Origin: Flavobacterium sp.
GTDB lineage: Bacteria > Bacteroidota > Bacteroidia > Flavobacteriales > Flavobacteriaceae
Length of the DNA: 64,000 nucleotides
Assembly: GCA_027484725.1 (NCBI GenBank)
Contig: JAIXSK010000003.1
Location: 1-64,000 of the forward strand
Direction: 5' to 3'
Under the pieces are notes generated by a model, which was given only the letters and a program-made list of their open reading frames with translations, did no database searches and was not told where the DNA came from. This document shows positions 60,101 to 64,000 of the stretch, one piece after another (the stretch's first letter is position 1; each line of letters begins with the position of its first letter). The position numbers and the translations under genes were made by a program.

Positions 60101-62775
60101 CCATTCATACTTCAAACGGCGGAGTAAATGACGGAACAGATTACACCGTTTACACCTGTGGTTCTGTAGATGCCAATTGGAACAAAACCGTAGCATCTGC
60201 GGCTACTTATTTCTTTGATTTGAACAAAGATGATCAGGTCTGGATTTGCCAAGGAGGTACTTGGGGAAATGTCAACACAGGAAACCACGACATGACATAC
60301 AACGGAAACGTCTTGTATGGTTGGACCGATATTCCTTGGAAAACTGCCCCTGCTTGGGACATTGCCAATGGAACCAAAGGCTCGACCATTTATCCAAAAA
60401 AAGATTGTTTTACTACCGATGTAGCCAATTTAGAAACAGGAGCTTCGCAAGTTAAATTCAACGATCCGGTAGATCCAGATTTTTCAACAACGACCAACGG
60501 AAAATATGAGTGGATTGCTTTGATCAACAATCCTGCAAATTGGAATTATTACTCTTCGGATGCAGCCTATGACAGCAGCGGTTATAATTATGTAGGGGCC
60601 ACTACCTGTCCGGGAATGATTATAGCATCAGATATATACATAAGCGGAAAATGGACCGGACTCAAAGATACCAACTGGTTCAACTGTGGCAATTGGGATA
60701 CCTTATTGGTTCCGGACGCCACCGTTGATGTACAAGTAGGAGATAATATCTATAACCGACAAGCCACCGTTGACGCCACTGCGCAATATGCTTCGGCCTA
60801 CAACTATATTGCTTCGGCTAAAAATTTGACTGTTACAGGTGAAAAAGTTGAAATCATTGGTAATGTCAATAACAAACTCGAAGTGCACGGAAATGTTTTA
60901 ATCAATGGTCCGGCAGGTTATATTGATATGGATGATTCAAATTCAGCAACCGCCGACGGGCAAATATATTTATACGGAAATTGGACCAACAGCATAGGTT
61001 CATCAGCTTTTGATGAAGGCAACGGAACGGTACAATTTGTGGGAACCGGTGTTCAAACCATCAGCAGTGCAGCAACCGCCGGAACAGAAACTTTCTACAA
61101 TGTTATCCTTGACAATAATTTTGATACCGCTACGTCAAATGATTTGATTGCCAATGGAACACTGACCGTGAATGCGACCCGAAATGTCAACATTGACAGC
61201 GCCGGTTATATCATTGCCGGAAAAAAACTCAGCCACAACGGAAATTTAACCATCGCCAACAACGGACAATTGGTTCAAATTGATGAAACCAACACCAACG
61301 ATGGAACCTATACCGGAACCAAATTTCAAGTCAACAGAACGGCGCAAGTCAAGAACTTTGATTATGTTTATTGGGGCTCGCCGGTTAAAGATTTTCCGGT
61401 GGCGTCATTGCCGAATAACTACCGTTTTGAGTGGAGTACACTGCAACCGAATGCCAACGGAACTACCGGAAATTGGGTAGCGCCTACCACCACCACCATG
61501 ACCACCGGTAAAGGATATATTGCGCGGGCATCAAACGGAGCTTCAACGCCACAAGCCATGAATTTGGTTTTTCAAGGCGAGCCGAACAACGGGCAGTTTA
61601 CCTTCCCGATCAATCGCGGAACCTACACCGGACCAGATTATGATGCTGATTTGACCAATGCGACCAATGCATTAACCACCAAACGCGACGATAATTGGAA
61701 TTTGTTGGGCAATCCGTATCCATCAGCCATTGATGCTGAAAAATTCTTAGTGCTCAACCAAACCAAAATTGAAGGAACGGTTTGGATTTGGAAGCACGGA
61801 TTAGACCCGGCTGCTACAGGAAGTCCGTTTTATAACAATTATCAATATAATTATTCGGCCACCTCTGATTTGATTAAATACAACGGATTGGGTTCAACCG
61901 AGCCAGATACTTTTGCCGGAAGCATCGCCTCAGGGCAAGGTTTCTTGGTAGCTATGTTAGATTCGGCCCCACAACCCGGCAGCACAGTAACCTTTAGCAA
62001 TGATTTGCGCCGAGGATCTCTTGCAGCTTCGGGCTTATTTGACAATACCGATTTCTTTAGAATGTCGTCTAACCAAACAGAGGTAAATCGTCCGGAGGCA
62101 AAAAGCCGTATTTGGCTTGATGTAGTCAATGTAGTCGGCGGACAAAAAGATACGGCACTGGTTGGGTATTCAGAAAATTCAACTTTGGGTGTAGATCATA
62201 TGTATGATTGTGTAAATTCGATTAAAAATGAATTGACACTCTATTCAATGATTCAAGCAGAACCATATATTATTCAAGGTCGCCCTTTGCCTTTTGATGC
62301 GTCTGATGTGGTTCCGATGGGTGTCAAAATTGCCAACGAAGGGGCGCACGCCATCGCTATCCGAAAAGTAGACGGTCTGTTTGAAACCACACAGCAAAAC
62401 ATATACATTGAAGACAAGCAACTCGGATTGATTCACGATTTGCGTCAAGCTCCATATACCTTTACATCACCAGCGGGAAGATATGATGATCGTTTTGTTT
62501 TGCGATACACCAATGAAATGTTGAGCAACCCATCATTTGAATCAAATCAGAATGTAGTGGTTTTGGCTAAAGCTGATTACATTGAAATTCATTCGTACAA
62601 CCAAAATCTTCAGCAAATTGAAGTGTATGATGTTTTGGGCAGAACGGTATTCGAAAGTAAAAATCTAGACCAATCTTCGTTCAACATCAATAGCATTAGT
62701 CCTTCAAATCAAGTGTTGATGGTTGAAGCCAAACTAAAAGACGGAACGCGGGTGGTTCAAAAAATCATCTACTAA
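57163..62775 (+). CDS. Giant secreted multidomain protein, T9SS type C-like end
   Basis: 1870 residues from the ATG at 57163 (MKIKLLITALLCSFFAVGQ), where the signal peptide begins. An N-terminal beta-sandwich (about 25-220; AHVGIDDFTVY) is followed by two homologous 250-residue units, each starting EPATISS (about 235 and 642), a choice-of-anchor-D-type domain between them (about 510-640, SPEINILGNA...TRTFTIQNTGTAALTISS), and a lamin-tail-like region (about 905-1100, LPGTTIYLTDNGY...). The C-terminal 500 residues share YWGSPVKDF, NLLGNPYPSAID, YIIQGRPLPFDASDVVPMG and a non-YPNP sorting end (IEVYDVLGRTVFESKN) with the protein at 50.5-56.1 kb. Probably surface-displayed. Binding target unknown. 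Confidence 0.9.
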   Translation: MKIKLLITALLCSFFAVGQYSITGTGSGNTYTQNFDAFRGTAVTLPTNWAVTTATYNATYPVITSGAATPTVANASGNNCYAGRASSVSSDYAILQKQATSGSTTFTFSAVNNTGGVLDGFVITWNVEQFNDAGRATTVAMDYRIGAAAYSTTGVTGTNSYTCTTGSSTLFNVVQTPRSITISGISVPNGTSVDFRFSIANGVTSGSNAHVGIDDFTVYATSPAPSSYSGVTAGAGAEPATISSLVNTLAASSLNFDFLVTDDANTVAANDALPTLISQIIIPQGTGNDITDWTQAILGAELSDGTNTLNGTVNATNITFSGINTATLGNVADGGTKTYRLKIWLRTTLGGTLPTTIDGLNFAFKIDRTNFTTASAATSTQFESGTGTAVESGAANNAVTVVATKIVCTNTPGATQYVGVNFTTLPTVFAQDANGNQDLGYGSNVTITNAGSLGMSNVPTTFSGGVLTFPANFQYTAAGNGTLTINANPVAGMTPATTSSITVVVTSPEINILGNATTILNGDTTPTTADWTVFPSMVIGSTTTTRTFTIQNTGTAALTISSINFSGVNAADYTVTTAPASPVAAGSSTTFTVTYNALSLGTSNATLTINNNDIDEGTYDFSIQGNSTASAASDIVAVSATEPATISSTINDAADLTSTTGIEVWQIRVRDGGSGIDADNLNTILTDFTITKSTGNQVTSWSDAIKTIALFDGTTRLANGVVNTTAGVYNITFSGLNIVVPDNTQKTLSLRLSLNCGIGSTNFDGDDFGFSITNALTTFSSSGSGKTAFGTQSTANGRNVISVVATKLVFTQQPASTGVGSTMSNVVVSAQDACGNLDKDFVGSITISSSGTMSGGTMTVSAVAGLATFTNIIHTVIGTGYVLSTSSVLPVATSSVFDIVAVTILNAGDLAILAVNTTAEASGSADEISFVCFQDLLPGTTIYLTDNGYERVSAGLWGNTEGIIMMTRTNTTLPKGTIITIHTSNGGVNDGTDYTVYTCGSVDANWNKTVASAATYFFDLNKDDQVWICQGGTWGNVNTGNHDMTYNGNVLYGWTDIPWKTAPAWDIANGTKGSTIYPKKDCFTTDVANLETGASQVKFNDPVDPDFSTTTNGKYEWIALINNPANWNYYSSDAAYDSSGYNYVGATTCPGMIIASDIYISGKWTGLKDTNWFNCGNWDTLLVPDATVDVQVGDNIYNRQATVDATAQYASAYNYIASAKNLTVTGEKVEIIGNVNNKLEVHGNVLINGPAGYIDMDDSNSATADGQIYLYGNWTNSIGSSAFDEGNGTVQFVGTGVQTISSAATAGTETFYNVILDNNFDTATSNDLIANGTLTVNATRNVNIDSAGYIIAGKKLSHNGNLTIANNGQLVQIDETNTNDGTYTGTKFQVNRTAQVKNFDYVYWGSPVKDFPVASLPNNYRFEWSTLQPNANGTTGNWVAPTTTTMTTGKGYIARASNGASTPQAMNLVFQGEPNNGQFTFPINRGTYTGPDYDADLTNATNALTTKRDDNWNLLGNPYPSAIDAEKFLVLNQTKIEGTVWIWKHGLDPAATGSPFYNNYQYNYSATSDLIKYNGLGSTEPDTFAGSIASGQGFLVAMLDSAPQPGSTVTFSNDLRRGSLAASGLFDNTDFFRMSSNQTEVNRPEAKSRIWLDVVNVVGGQKDTALVGYSENSTLGVDHMYDCVNSIKNELTLYSMIQAEPYIIQGRPLPFDASDVVPMGVKIANEGAHAIAIRKVDGLFETTQQNIYIEDKQLGLIHDLRQAPYTFTSPAGRYDDRFVLRYTNEMLSNPSFESNQNVVVLAKADYIEIHSYNQNLQQIEVYDVLGRTVFESKNLDQSSFNINSISPSNQVLMVEAKLKDGTRVVQKIIY

Positions 62776-62791
62776 TTAAAATAAATCAAAT

Positions 62792-62822
62792 AAAAAGGCC
62801 CGAAACATTTCGGGCCTTTTTT
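62792..62822. terminator. Bidirectional terminator between giant protein and bioB
   Basis: 11-bp stem AAAAAGGCCCG / CGGGCCTTTTT (62792-62802 and 62811-62821), extendable by AAA/TTT, with T-runs outward on both strands. It serves both convergent genes. Confidence 0.88.
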
Positions 62823-62840
62823 CATATAGGTTCTTAAAGA

Positions 62841-63929
62841 TTAAGCTTTTGCTTTGTTGCTCGCTTCAAGATTGCGCTCAATTTGATGTCCAGGGCGGGA
62901 CCATTTTGGTTTTTCGCCCAAAGCAGTATATTGAGAATCTTCGGCTTCAACAGTAGTCGGCTGCATGAGTTTGATGAATGGTTTTTGCGGTTGCAAGCCC
63001 AAAAGTTCAAACATTTTCATATCTTCATTCACATCCGGATTGGGTGTGGTCAACAATTTGTCTCCGGCAAAAATTGAATTGGCTCCGGCAAAGAAACACA
63101 TCGCTTGACCCTCGCGGCTCATATTGGTTCTACCAGCTGACAAACGCACTTGAGTTTCTGGCATGACGATGCGCGTGGTAGCCACCATACGAATCATCTC
63201 CCAAATTTCAACCGGTTTTTCATCTTCCATCGGAGTTCCTTCAACGGCTACCAGTGCATTGATGGGTACAGATTCCGGTTGCGGACTTAAGGTAGCCAAA
63301 GCCACCAACATCCCAGCGCGGTCTTCAATGCTTTCACCCATTCCGATGATGCCACCGCTGCAAACGGTAACATTGGTTTTGCGCACATTTTCGATGGTTT
63401 GCAAACGATCTTCAAATCCGCGGGTTGAAATGACTTCTTTGTAATATTCTTCAGAGGTATCTAAGTTGTGGTTGTAGGCATACAATCCGGCTTCGGCCAA
63501 ACGGTGCGCCTGATTTTCAGTGAGCATACCCAAAGTACAACACACTTCCATGTCTAATTTATTGATGGTACGCACCATTTCAAGCACTTGATCAAACTCT
63601 GGCCCGTCTTTTACATTGCGCCAAGCAGCACCCATACAAACCCGTGAAGAACCGCTGGCTTTGGCGCGTAAAGCTTGTGCTTTTACCTGTTGCACGGACA
63701 TCAAATCATTGCCTTCAATATTGGTATGGTAACGGGCAGCTTGCGGACAATACCCACAATCTTCCGGACATCCGCCGGTTTTGATTGAAAGCAAAGTTGA
63801 TACTTGAACTACATTCGGGTCGTGATGTTGTCTGTGAACAGAAGCTGCTTCAAAAAGCAAATCCATCAAAGGCTTGTTGTATAAGTTGATGATTTCTTCT
63901 TTGGTCCAATTGTGTCTGATGGTGCTCAT
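62841..63929 (-). CDS. bioB: Biotin synthase
   Basis: 362 residues, radical-SAM fold. The 4Fe-4S triad CPEDCGYC is in the first strand-loop; the [2Fe-2S]-cluster Cys/Arg residues follow (CMGAAWRN, EVCCTLGML, NLDTSEEYY, RLSAGRTNM). It inserts sulfur into dethiobiotin. It is separated from bioA and the ketoacyl synthase by the two surface-protein genes and recX, and has its own promoter (63952-63982). Confidence 0.97.
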   Translation of the reverse strand: MSTIRHNWTKEEIINLYNKPLMDLLFEAASVHRQHHDPNVVQVSTLLSIKTGGCPEDCGYCPQAARYHTNIEGNDLMSVQQVKAQALRAKASGSSRVCMGAAWRNVKDGPEFDQVLEMVRTINKLDMEVCCTLGMLTENQAHRLAEAGLYAYNHNLDTSEEYYKEVISTRGFEDRLQTIENVRKTNVTVCSGGIIGMGESIEDRAGMLVALATLSPQPESVPINALVAVEGTPMEDEKPVEIWEMIRMVATTRIVMPETQVRLSAGRTNMSREGQAMCFFAGANSIFAGDKLLTTPNPDVNEDMKMFELLGLQPQKPFIKLMQPTTVEAEDSQYTALGEKPKWSRPGHQIERNLEASNKAKA

Positions 63930-63951
63930 AGATCTAATTTTATGATTGCCT

Positions 63952-63982
63952 CAAAAGTAGGCAATATGTTCTGAAATAACAA
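63952..63982 (-). promoter_or_regulatory. Promoter of bioB
   Basis: Minus strand: TTG (63982-63980), 20 bases, TACTTTTG (63959-63952), 22 bases before the ATG. No biotin-operator-like palindrome was found around it. Confidence 0.55.
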
Positions 63983-64000
63983 TGCGGTTTACAGGTGGTT

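Overview
The window is a contiguous piece of a Bacteroidota chromosome, almost certainly family Flavobacteriaceae and Flavobacterium-like. The grounds are: several secreted proteins with type IX secretion (T9SS) C-terminal sorting domains, TonB-dependent receptors, families largely restricted to this phylum (DUF4270, DUF4286, DUF3667, a short GlgA-like protein, OlsF-type ornithine-lipid synthase), and promoters of the TTG-N17-23-TAnnTTTG type. I found no phage, transposase, CRISPR array, restriction or toxin-antitoxin genes.

Layout. 1-7.1 kb: the 5' part of a giant secreted PKD/P-domain protein, a small exported protein, a FecA-like receptor and a delta-60-repeat T9SS protein. 7.4-11 kb: tRNA-Asn, an RseP-type site-2 protease and a secreted M1 aminopeptidase. 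11.1-19.8 kb (+): serS, a TPR protein, DUF4286, rsmA, mgtE, proC, an unusual 2-hydroxyacid dehydrogenase/VOC fusion, a TM2 protein and a VOC protein. 19.8-23.8 kb: zinc-ribbon protein, olsF, xth and an OmpA-type lipoprotein. 23.8-32 kb (-): a GSDH-type T9SS protein, an AsmA-like/GT51 fusion, radA, an esterase-fold protein with an altered nucleophile, a flippase-like membrane protein, panD and panC. 32-41 kb (+): GlgA-like protein, DUF4270 lipoprotein, glmS, then a TonB receptor with an SGNH-type surface lipoprotein. 41-43 kb: atpD-atpC. 44-64 kb: biotin genes (bioF, bioD, bioA, a beta-ketoacyl synthase, bioB) interrupted by an ECF sigma/putative anti-sigma operon, by recX and by two about 1,870-residue T9SS surface proteins.

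How the genes work together. panC/panD make pantothenate. bioF/bioA/bioD/bioB make biotin from a pimeloyl thioester, and the ketoacyl synthase next to bioA may help build that precursor. The giant proteins, delta-60 protein, aminopeptidase and GSDH protein are probable T9SS cargo. The TonB receptor plus SGNH lipoprotein looks like a bind/cleave-and-import pair.

The less ordinary signals are: (i) a dispersed intergenic hairpin repeat, two copies of which differ by a compensatory base-pair change; (ii) a perfect 18-bp LacI-type palindrome upstream of the repeat-rich surface protein; (iii) two mutually exclusive hairpins plus a GTAAC direct repeat ahead of the ECF sigma operon; and (iv) several proteins with odd domain fusions or missing catalytic motifs.
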